Positions 43,901-50,797 of a stretch of DNA of 64,000 nucleotides are shown in pieces. Location of the stretch: assembly GCA_963774625.1 (NCBI GenBank), contig CAVZFQ010000013.1, forward strand, positions 930,001-994,000, read 5' to 3'. The notes below the pieces were generated by a model. The model made no database searches and was not told where the DNA came from. It saw only the letters and a program-made list of their open reading frames with translations. Each line of letters begins with the position of its first letter. The first letter of the stretch is position 1. The stretch is from VAXT01 sp963774625 (GTDB lineage: Bacteria; Actinomycetota; Thermoleophilia; Gaiellales; Gaiellaceae). The translations under genes and the position numbers were made by a program.

Positions 43901-44923
43901 ATGCGACTGATTCCCCAAGCCCAGCCCCTACGCCCGCGTCGTGCCCTGATCGTGGCCATTTGCGCGCTGGTGTCGGGAGTTCTGCTGGCTCCGACCACGA
44001 GCGCCGCCACTTCACCGTACGGACACCTCAAGATCACATATCGAAATAAGTCGACGTACGTCTGGCAGGTCAACGAGGCATTCGCAAGTTGGAACCGTGC
44101 AGGAACTCCGTTCCGGTTCGTGCCGGCGGCACCGGGTAGGCAAGCCGACATCACTGTCACGCAGAAGGCCTACATCGGCTCGCCCAGGAGCTCAATTGCC
44201 GGGTGGGGCGGCATTGGCTTCGTGCAGCTGAGCGCAGCGCGCTTGAAATCGCCGAAGGGGTTCCACAACGGGCAGGTGAGGATCGTCGCGCACGAGATCG
44301 GCCACGCGCTGGGACTTGGCCATTCGCCCAACCGTTGCGCGATCATGTATTCGTCGATCGACTTTCCCAGGAGCCGTCCTTGCAGCATCGTCGAAACGCG
44401 GTGGGACGGACGGCAGCACTGTGGTCCGCGCGCGGCTGATGTCAAAGCCCTCGCCCGACTTTCGCGCTTCAGGCCGCGTTCAGTCGCATGGCAGGGCTAT
44501 TGCACGACGCCCACCAATCCCGCCAAGGCTGCGAGAGGCCCGTTCGTCGCGGGGACGCTCACCGGGGAGCCGCGGCAGAACCCCTTTGAGGGCAGCGGCG
44601 TGCAGCTCACGCTGACCAACAACGGCAATACCCTGCACGAGATCGGCTCGTACGGAATCGTCGTGGTCGACGCGGCCGGCCGGGTGCTGTCAAAACCGTG
44701 GAGCTTCTTCCCGGACTGGTATTACGCGATCGGCTCTCCGCCCGCACCGGGCCGTTCTGCATCCGTCGTGCTGCCGCCGTGTAACGGCGAGCTGCCACTC
44801 CTCATGCGCATCCGGCTGGCGTCACAGCACCACGATGCATTCCTCGGTCCGGAGGTGCAGATCCGCCTGGACTCGTCCGATGGCGATCCGGCAGCCCCCG
44901 CCAACGAATGCAGCAGCTCATAA
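43901..44923 (+). CDS. Secreted matrixin-like zinc metalloprotease
   Basis: 340 residues. Signal sequence (ALIVAICALVSGVLLAPTTS), then a metzincin-type catalytic domain: VNEAFASWNRAGTPFRFV, VAHEIGHALGLGH supplies HExxHxxGxxH, and CAIMYSSID is the Met-turn. A C-terminal domain of about 150 residues is beta-rich (GVQLTLTNNGNTLHEIGSYG) and may bind wall or substrate. ATG 43868 is an alternative start. It is the sole cargo of the outer tRNA-Val cassette; a terminator follows. Likely function: degradation of proteins outside the cell. Confidence 0.85.
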   Translation: MRLIPQAQPLRPRRALIVAICALVSGVLLAPTTSAATSPYGHLKITYRNKSTYVWQVNEAFASWNRAGTPFRFVPAAPGRQADITVTQKAYIGSPRSSIAGWGGIGFVQLSAARLKSPKGFHNGQVRIVAHEIGHALGLGHSPNRCAIMYSSIDFPRSRPCSIVETRWDGRQHCGPRAADVKALARLSRFRPRSVAWQGYCTTPTNPAKAARGPFVAGTLTGEPRQNPFEGSGVQLTLTNNGNTLHEIGSYGIVVVDAAGRVLSKPWSFFPDWYYAIGSPPAPGRSASVVLPPCNGELPLLMRIRLASQHHDAFLGPEVQIRLDSSDGDPAAPANECSSS

Positions 44924-44937
44924 GCTGAAGGCGAAGG

Positions 44938-44955
44938 CCCCCGGTGTACCGGGGG
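44938..44955 (+). terminator. Terminator of the matrixin gene
   Basis: CCCCCGG-TGTA-CCGGGGG followed by TTTCTCTT, 14 bases after the stop codon. Confidence 0.9.
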
Positions 44956-44965
44956 TTTCTCTTAA

Positions 44966-45004
44966 GCGGTGACGGGCTTGGACCGCCGACCCCTGCTTGT
45001 AAGG
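44966..45004 (-). repeat. tRNA-Val 3' fragment 2 (inner attachment scar)
   Basis: About 39 bases match the intact tRNA-Val with two substitutions and one missing C; the acceptor end is cut. Followed by GAGCCGCCCCGGTT and GGCCTGTTG, as after fragment 1. Confidence 0.72.
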
Positions 45005-45092
45005 TGAGCCGCCCCGGTTGCGCGGCCTGTTGGACGCGGCCTAGAACCCCCAATCCCCCTAGGGATCAGGTGGCATACGTCGGACTTCGACG

Positions 45093-45554
45093 CTAGGACA
45101 CGGGGGCTTCAGGCGGGGGCGGGGGCTCAGGCGGCGGGCTGGGATCGGGAACCACTCGAAAGGTGCCCTGCTCGGGTCGACCCGGGCCCCGATGCGGGAA
45201 GCAGACCCATTTGTGGAGGCGCGGCTTCAGCTCTTGATTCCTTGCGACGGAGCGCCCGACGAAACGGGCGGTGGTGCCCGTCGCAATGGTCGACACCAGC
45301 ATTCCGTGCCGGCGAGTCCGGTCGACGAAAACAAGGGTGTACTTTCCGGCGTAGATCGGCTCTCCGCGCTTGCAACATGGGCGAGTGATCGAAAACTTGG
45401 GGCCGGGCAGGACCGTGAACACGATCGTCCCTCGAAAGACCAGCTCGCCACCGCGACGGTGTTGTTGCGTGCCCGCCGCGGGCGCCGCAAGAAGCGCAAC
45501 GCTCAGCGCGAGAACCAACGCTCCAGTTGCGCGTGTCAGCCCCGCGTTGGTCAT
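45093..45554 (-). CDS. Small secreted protein with Pro-rich tail
   Basis: 153 residues. Signal peptide (ATGALVLALSVALLAAPAAG), a basic beta-rich middle (GELVFRGTIVFTVLPGPKFS, RPCCKRGEPIYAGKYTLVFV) with three or four cysteines, and a proline-rich end (PDPSPPPEPPPPPEAPVS). Not recognised. It is the only gene of the inner tRNA-Val cassette. Codon use and composition resemble the backbone. Role unknown. Confidence 0.65.
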   Translation of the reverse strand: MTNAGLTRATGALVLALSVALLAAPAAGTQQHRRGGELVFRGTIVFTVLPGPKFSITRPCCKRGEPIYAGKYTLVFVDRTRRHGMLVSTIATGTTARFVGRSVARNQELKPRLHKWVCFPHRGPGRPEQGTFRVVPDPSPPPEPPPPPEAPVS

Positions 45555-45754
45555 GTCGCCACGTTACTACTCCGCCTTGAGTACGGGAAATTCCGCTGGA
45601 GCAGGGTTGCAGGTTGAAGAACGTGCCGGCGCGGCAGCTGGCGACAGGGCTCGCCATTCCCTTTGGGCCGGGGCCGGACCCTGCGCGTGATCGAGAAGCG
45701 GGACGACCGCGGCGGCGCTGTGCTGCACCTAGAGGGGGACGCCCCCGAAACGCG

Positions 45755-45780
45755 GAGAGCCCCACCGAAGCGGGGCTCTC
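45755..45780. terminator. Hairpin terminator-like sequence
   Basis: GAGAGCCCC and GGGGCTCTC form a 9-bp stem with an 8-base loop, followed by TAGATCCTCTATCTCTT. It lies between the 45093 gene and the tRNA cluster. The rest of 45555-45923 shows no gene. Confidence 0.6.
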
Positions 45781-45923
45781 TAGATCCTCTATCTCTTAGG
45801 GAGGGATTTTGGACCGTATATATACGTACTCCCAGGAACCCTCTTCGGTTTTTTGGGTGGACAGGGCGATCGCGCGGCGCGGTTCACCGGCCGCGGCCCG
45901 AACGTCAGCACTCATTTCTCTTA

Positions 45924-45996
45924 TGGGCGGTGACGGGCTCGAACCGCCGACCCCCTGCTTGTAAGGCAGGTGCTCTCCCAACTGAGCTAACCGCCC
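45924..45996 (-). tRNA. tRNA-Val (TAC)
   Basis: Acceptor GGGCGGT/ACCGCCC with discriminator A, D arm TAGCTCAGTTGGGAGAGCA, anticodon arm CCTGC-CTTACAA-GCAGG (TAC), T arm GGCGGTTCGAGCCCGTC. No encoded CCA. It is the attachment target for two small cassettes. Confidence 0.95.
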
Positions 45997-45997
45997 A

Positions 45998-46070
45998 TGC
46001 CCCCAGCGGGATTCGAACCCGCGCTGCGGCCTTGAAAGGGCCGTGACCTGGACCGCTAGTCGATGGGGGC
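45998..46070 (-). tRNA. tRNA-Glu (TTC)
   Basis: Acceptor GCCCCCA/TGGGGGC, D arm TCGACTAGCGGTCCAGGTC, anticodon arm CGGCC-CTTTCAA-GGCCG (TTC), T arm GCGGGTTCGAATCCCGC. Separated from tRNA-Val by one base, so co-transcribed. Confidence 0.95.
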
Positions 46071-46119
46071 CCTGGCGCGTCCAGTGTATCCGCGGAGGGC
46101 GGCGATACACTCGAAACGC

Positions 46120-46192
46120 GGGCCGGTAGCTCAGTTGGTAGAGCAGGGGACTTTTAATCCCAAGGTCACAGGTTCGATCCCTGTCCGGCCCA
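46120..46192 (+). tRNA. tRNA-Lys (TTT)
   Basis: Acceptor GGGCCGG/CCGGCCC with discriminator A, D arm TAGCTCAGTTGGTAGAGCA, anticodon arm GGGGA-CTTTTAA-TCCCA (TTT), T arm ACAGGTTCGATCCCTGT. Divergent from tRNA-Glu. Confidence 0.95.
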
Positions 46193-46278
46193 TGTTTGCG
46201 TGCTCTCTCAAAAGTGCGCAAATCTATTCAAAACGGCTCAGGTTGGACGTTTTGTAGTAGGGCGTCTCCCTCGATCGA

Positions 46279-46329
46279 GGGACTCCGATCGCGAACGGCC
46301 TGCCGAACCCATAGGTAGGCCGGAGTCCC
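46279..46329 (+). promoter_or_regulatory. Nested hairpin upstream of the ice-binding-like gene
   Basis: GGGACTCC pairs with GGAGTCCC (8 bp) and encloses GGCCTGCC/GGTAGGCC. It lies about 125 bases before ATG 46455 in a 260-bp gap. Could be a regulatory leader; no known class recognised. Strand assumed from the downstream gene. Confidence 0.35.
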
Positions 46330-46454
46330 GCAACGACCTCGTGCCATCGCGAAACCTCGCGAGAGATCCGCCCTTAGCACCGCACCGCAGGTCGGAGAAA
46401 GCTCGTCGACCGCAGGTCCCGTCGGCGCTGACCGCACGCTAAGGAAGGCTTTAC

Positions 46455-47423
46455 ATGAAGCTGTTCAAGCACAAGCGAGCGACACGCTCGCGCTCCGCCG
46501 CGCCGCCGGCCATTGGGATGTTCGTGGTCGCGATCCTCGCGATGCTGTCGTTTGCCGGCAGCGCTCTATCTGCGCAGCCGACCGTCATCCTCGGAAACGC
46601 CGATTCCTTCGGCGCCCTTTCGTTCACCGCCATGACCAATGCCGGCGCCCCCACTGTGGTCCACGGCGACATCGGTTCGTCGACCTCGATCGACGCCGGC
46701 GTGACCCATCCCGGGTACGGCGCATACGGCCCCGGCACCTTTCAGCTGGCGAATGCTCAGGCCAGCCTCCTCACCGCCTACAACTTCGCGGAGGCGCAGG
46801 CACCGACCCAGTCGATCACCGGCCAAAATCTCGGCGGAGACACGCTCCTTCCGGGCGTCTACAACTCCACCGGCGGCATCCTGATCGACGACCCGATCCC
46901 GCTGACACTCGACGGGAACGGCGACTCGAGCTCGGTCTTCATCTTCCAGGCTGCAAGCAGCGGAAACCTGATCGTCGAGTCGACGTCGTCGATCGTGTAC
47001 ACGAACGGCGCTCAGCCGTGCAACGTCTTCTGGAAGGTCAACTCGGCGTTCCTGAGGAACACGAACTTCACGTTCATCGGGACGATCCTCGCGCTGACGC
47101 AGATCACGCTGACCGAGAACATCACCGTCGAAGGCCGGGTCCTGGCTCGCAACGCGGACGTGACCTTCATTCACGACACGATCATCAAGCCGACCTGCGC
47201 GACGCCGTCGCCGACGCCTCCGCCGCCGCCCGGTGGCGGTGGTGGTGGTGGTGGTAGTGGACCCGGTGGGACCGAGGGCTCCCAGCAACGCTCCGACTGG
47301 CAGCAGACGATCGTTGCCCCTGACGGAAGGCCGCTGCCGCCTCGTGTGACGCCGGTGGTACCGCCGACGCCGCCGAGGCCGAGGCCGAGGCCGCCCGTGA
47401 ACAACTTTGGTCTAACCGGTTGA
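46455..47423 (+). CDS. Ice-binding-like (DUF3494) secreted protein
   Basis: 322 residues. Signal sequence (IGMFVVAILAMLSFAGSALS); then the DUF3494 fold: LGNADSFGALSFTAMTNAGA, VVHGDIGSSTSI, LPGVYNSTGGILID, FIFQAASSGNLIVESTSSI, VFWKVNSAFLRNTNF, GRVLARNADVTFIHDTI. This is the bacterial ice-binding/adhesin family. The C-terminal 90 residues are a Gly/Pro/Arg-rich tail, probably for surface display. AAGGAAGG precedes ATG 46455. The next gene begins on its stop codon (TTGA). Confidence 0.88.
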   Translation: MKLFKHKRATRSRSAAPPAIGMFVVAILAMLSFAGSALSAQPTVILGNADSFGALSFTAMTNAGAPTVVHGDIGSSTSIDAGVTHPGYGAYGPGTFQLANAQASLLTAYNFAEAQAPTQSITGQNLGGDTLLPGVYNSTGGILIDDPIPLTLDGNGDSSSVFIFQAASSGNLIVESTSSIVYTNGAQPCNVFWKVNSAFLRNTNFTFIGTILALTQITLTENITVEGRVLARNADVTFIHDTIIKPTCATPSPTPPPPPGGGGGGGGSGPGGTEGSQQRSDWQQTIVAPDGRPLPPRVTPVVPPTPPRPRPRPPVNNFGLTG

Positions 47424-48199
47424 GCATCGCCGGTTGGAAAGAGCGGCCACGAGTGGACGGTGACCCCGTCCGCTCGTTTCCTCTCCCCGTGAGCATCACC
47501 TCCCTGGCGGCAATCGTGATCCTCGCCGCGACGTGGACTGCAGCGGCGCCGGCGACGGCCCTGCGGCCCACCGTCGTGAAGCCGAGCCAGGAGTTGGCGG
47601 CTCTGCGCTTTTCGCACAAGGTGTTCTCGAAGCCCTCCAAGGGCTCGACGCGAATCGCGCTGGTTTCGTCCCGACGGCCAATCACCGAGGAACGAACCGT
47701 GCTGCCCGTGCTCGGGCATGGGACCAGCCGGGACGGGCTTCGGTGGCTACGCGTCAGGCTCCCCGGGCGCCCGAACGGAAGAACGGGTTGGATCACCCGA
47801 CGCGGGACGGTTGCCTGGCGGACGAACTGGCACCTCGTCGTCTACACGTCCTCGCGACGAGTGGCCGTCTACAAGAGCGGCCGCCGGGCTCGGGTCTTCA
47901 GCGCCATCGTGGGTCACGTTTCGACGCCGACTCCAGCGGGCCCGTTCTTCGTCGAGGAATCGATCCAGATGCCGCGCGGCGCGCCAGGGGCGCCATTCGC
48001 GCTCGCCTTGAGCGCCCGCTCGAACGTGCTGCAGGAGTTCTCGGGTGGCCCGGGCCAAATTGCACTCCATGGCCTGAGCAACGTCGGTGGCACGCTTGGT
48101 TCGGCGGTCTCCCACGGCTGCGTGCGCCTGGACAACGCTGCGATGCGGTGGCTGGTATCGCGTATCGGCCCCGGTACGCCGGTGACGATCACACGGTAA
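47420..48199 (+). CDS. L,D-transpeptidase (YkuD family), secreted
   Basis: 259 residues. Signal or anchor (LAAIVILAATWTAAAPATA), an SH3-like N-terminal part (LPVLGHGTSRDGLRWLRVRL) and a YkuD catalytic domain with IALHGLSNVGG and the active-site SHGCVRLDNAAM. It forms 3-3 crosslinks or attaches proteins to peptidoglycan. The TTG start overlaps the DUF3494 stop, so both are translationally coupled; the transpeptidase may fix the ice-binding-like protein to the wall (inference). Confidence 0.88.
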   Translation: MSIAGWKERPRVDGDPVRSFPLPVSITSLAAIVILAATWTAAAPATALRPTVVKPSQELAALRFSHKVFSKPSKGSTRIALVSSRRPITEERTVLPVLGHGTSRDGLRWLRVRLPGRPNGRTGWITRRGTVAWRTNWHLVVYTSSRRVAVYKSGRRARVFSAIVGHVSTPTPAGPFFVEESIQMPRGAPGAPFALALSARSNVLQEFSGGPGQIALHGLSNVGGTLGSAVSHGCVRLDNAAMRWLVSRIGPGTPVTITR

Positions 48200-48347
48200 G
48201 TCGTCCGACCGCTAGCGCCGATCAGCACAAGGATCGACCCTCTCTGGGGGGTCGACAGCTCAAGGTTTCCGGCTAGCATCCGACACTTACGAACAGGCCA
48301 GGGTTGCGCCGTTTCCGCGTTCCGCAGCCCGCTGACCGTTCTCTCCT

Positions 48348-48905
48348 ATGCCTTCCCGCCCCCGCAGCCAACTGCTGGCGTGCGCATTTGCCGCGCTGGT
48401 CTTCGCCTGCGCCGCCTTCTCGGCGGTCGCCGTCTCGCGGGTGACGAATGCCCGGGCCGGGTCTAGCGGACTGGTGAGCACCGGCGATCGGCCGACGCCG
48501 TCGCGCCACTCACCGAAACGGGTGATGATTCGGAAGCCGACACTCGGCACACGTGCTGCCAAGATCGCACTCAAGGCCGTGGGCGTGCCGTATCGCTGGG
48601 GAGGCGCGTCTCCCACGAGCGGGTTCGACTGCTCAGGGCTCGTCTACTGGGCCTACGGGAAGCTCGGTGTCGAGCTCCCGCACAGCTCGTACGCGCTCTA
48701 CGACCTGGGACGGCGCATTAGGCCCTCCCGGTTGAAGGCGGGTGACCTGCTCTTCTTCTACGGGCTCGGCCATGTCGGCATGTACATCGGGCACGGGCGC
48801 ATGGTGCACGCGCCGTCCTCCGGCCGGCTGGTGGAGACGGTCACGCTCCGCAGCTCGAACTACGGGAGCCGACTAGTCGGCGCCCGGCGCATCGTCCCGG
48901 GCTAG
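48348..48905 (+). CDS. NlpC/P60 peptidoglycan endopeptidase, secreted
   Basis: 185 residues. Signal sequence (LLACAFAALVFACAAFSAVA), then the NlpC/P60 domain: AVGVPYRWGGASPTSGFDCS with catalytic Cys, HSSYALYDLG, KAGDLLFFYGLGHVGMYIGH with catalytic His. Cleaves gamma-D-Glu-mDAP bonds. No SH3 domain. It converges on the YpfJ-like gene (4-nt overlap). It belongs to the envelope cluster with the transpeptidase. Confidence 0.88.
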   Translation: MPSRPRSQLLACAFAALVFACAAFSAVAVSRVTNARAGSSGLVSTGDRPTPSRHSPKRVMIRKPTLGTRAAKIALKAVGVPYRWGGASPTSGFDCSGLVYWAYGKLGVELPHSSYALYDLGRRIRPSRLKAGDLLFFYGLGHVGMYIGHGRMVHAPSSGRLVETVTLRSSNYGSRLVGARRIVPG

Positions 48906-49749
48906 ACCTCGCCCGAAAACGTGTCGCAGGCGCTCGGATCGCCGCTGTCGAAGCCCTTCTTGAACCAGGTCGTCCGTTGCTCCGACGACCCGTGCGTCCA
49001 GCTCTCTCGGTTGACTCGACCCGTGGCTTGCTCCTGGATGCGGTCGTCGCCGACCGCCGCCGCGGCGGCCAGGCCCTCCTCCAGGTCGCCGCTTTCGAGC
49101 AGCTCCTTCTCGTAGGCCGAGTGAGCCCAGACGCCCGCGAGGCAGTCGGCTTGCAGCTCGAGCTTGATCGAGAGCTCGTTTGCGTCTTCCGAGCCCGAGG
49201 ACTGCTTGCGCTGCACGTCGTCCATGACGCCGAGCAGGTTTTGCACGTGGTGCCCGAACTCGTGCGCGATCACGTAGGCCTGTGCGAAGTCGCCGGGCGC
49301 ACCGAACCGCGAGCGGAGCTCGCGAAAGAAACTGAGGTCGAGATACACCTTGCGATCGAGCGGGCAGTAGAACGGCCCCGTCTGCGTGGAGCCGACCCCG
49401 CAACCGGTGCGCGTGGCGCCTTCGAAGAGGACGAGCCTCGTCGGCTGATACTGCGTGTTCGAGTTGGCGAAGGCAGTCGTCCAGGAGCTCTGCACGTCCT
49501 GGACCACGAACGAGACGAAATCCTTGAGCTGGGCGTCCGGGTCGGGGCCCGGCTGGCCCTGGGCCGCCGGGAGCTCGGGCAGGTTTTCGAGCGGCCCCCG
49601 CCGCCGCCGCCGTCACCGCCGCCACCAAGGAGATAGAAGAGGAGCAGCACGACAAGCCCGATACCGCCCGCTCCGCCGCCCAGTGCAGCGGGCGATGCGC
49701 CGCGCCGATCCTCGACTTGACCACTGCCGGTGCCTCTCCGCCACCTCAC
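48902..49749 (-). pseudogene. YpfJ-type neutral zinc metallopeptidase, frame interrupted in Gly tract
   Basis: The N-terminal part from GTG 49749 (MRWRRGTGSGQVEDRRGASP, AALGGGAGGIGLVVLLLFYL) is in one frame to a Gly tract near 49600; the rest (LKDFVSFVVQDVQ, AYVIAHEFGHHVQN with HExxH, LELQADCLAGVWAHSAYE) is in another. The shift falls in GGC repeats followed by five C (49595-49599, top strand). One base would restore the typical single-pass membrane peptidase. Either a real frameshift, slippage, or a sequencing error in a homopolymer. Confidence 0.7.
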
Positions 49750-49830
49750 GCACAGATACCTACCCCGTTGCGTTTAGAACCGAACCGGAGACGGTACGGA
49801 CCCAGGCAATTCACGAAAAGGAGAGATCGA

Positions 49831-50019
49831 ATGGCGAACCCAGCACCAGTCGGAAGTGACGTTTCCACGGGGACGTACAAGTGCACCAACTGCGGCTACG
49901 AGTTGACCGTTCAGTCCGTGCAGTCGCTGCCGCCATGCCCGAAGTGCGAGGGGCCTCAGAACTGGGAGCCCTTGACCGGCGGGGACAGCTCGCAGGATCC
50001 ATATCCGAATCAGAACTAG
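49831..50019 (+). CDS. Small zinc-ribbon protein
   Basis: 62 residues. Two CxxC knuckles: YKCTNCGYELTV and LPPCPKCEGPQNWEPL, 16 residues apart, a rubredoxin/zinc-ribbon fold of about 30 residues with disordered ends. AAAAGGAGAG precedes ATG 49831. Such proteins are often small regulators or RNA-binding; function unknown. Confidence 0.8.
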   Translation: MANPAPVGSDVSTGTYKCTNCGYELTVQSVQSLPPCPKCEGPQNWEPLTGGDSSQDPYPNQN

Positions 50020-50062
50020 ATAAGTCTCGGGCTGAGGCCGACGCGCGGTTAATCTCCGCGCG

Positions 50063-50797
50063 TTGGCTTCGCTCGACGGCAAGAGCGCAATCGTCACCGG
50101 CGCCTCGAGCGGGATCGGCGCGGCGATTGCGCGCGCGCTGAGAGGCGCGGGCGCCAAGGTCGCCGCCGGTGCCAGGCGCACCGAGCGGCTGGATGCCGAT
50201 GTCGCACTCGAGCTCGACGTGCGTAGCGAGACGTCGTCCATGCAGTTCGTCTCACGCGCGCTGACAGAACTCGGTGGCCTCGACATCTTGGTCAACAACG
50301 CGGGCCTAGGGCTCGGCCGGGATCCTTTCGAGGAGTCGAGCGAAGAAGACGAGGCCACGGTCGTTGAGACGAATGTCCTTGGACTGATGCGTATGACCCG
50401 CCTCTGTCTGCACCAGTTCCGCGACGGCGGGCACATCGTCAACGTGGGCTCGATCGCCGGCCGCCAGGCCTATGAGAACGCGGCCGTCTACGTCGCGTCC
50501 AAGTTCGCGGTGCGCGGTTTCACGTACGCCCTCCGGGAGGACCTGCTCGGCCGGCCGATCCGGCTGACGCTCGTCGATCCAGGGCTCGTCGAGTCCGAGT
50601 TCTCAATCGTTCGCTTTCGCGGCGACCGCGAGGAGGCGAAGAAGCCCTACGAAGGAGTCGAGCCGCTGACCCCGGATGACATCGCCGAGTGCGTGGTCTT
50701 TGCGCTCACGCGTCCGCCGCACGTGAACGTGGACGAGATCGTCATCAAGGCGCTCAATCAGTCGAGCCCGACCCGCATCGTTCGCGAAGAAGCCTGA
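50063..50797 (+). CDS. Short-chain dehydrogenase
   Basis: 244 residues. AIVTGASSGIGAAIARAL, DILVNNAGLGLG, VNVGSIAG, YVASKFAVRGF (YxxxK). It is the first gene of an SDR-glycosidase-glycosyltransferase run: its TGA overlaps the ATG of the next gene. Start TTG 50063, with AATCT close upstream and no Shine-Dalgarno. Substrate unknown. Confidence 0.88.
   Translation: MASLDGKSAIVTGASSGIGAAIARALRGAGAKVAAGARRTERLDADVALELDVRSETSSMQFVSRALTELGGLDILVNNAGLGLGRDPFEESSEEDEATVVETNVLGLMRMTRLCLHQFRDGGHIVNVGSIAGRQAYENAAVYVASKFAVRGFTYALREDLLGRPIRLTLVDPGLVESEFSIVRFRGDREEAKKPYEGVEPLTPDDIAECVVFALTRPPHVNVDEIVIKALNQSSPTRIVREEA

Larger units (their letters stand above)
43748..45967 (+). mobile_element. Two stacked cassettes at tRNA-Val(TAC), no integrase
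   Basis: tRNA-Val 3' fragments at 43748 and 44966 and the intact tRNA at 45924 divide the region into two units of about 1.2 and 0.95 kb. Each unit begins with the same end sequence after the fragment and carries one secreted-protein gene (a matrixin protease; a small secreted protein). No recombinase is present, so they would need an integrase in trans. Confidence 0.65.

Noticed and set aside
48200..48347. ydaO (c-di-AMP) riboswitch before NlpC/P60
   Set aside because: The expected conserved motifs were not found in this gap.
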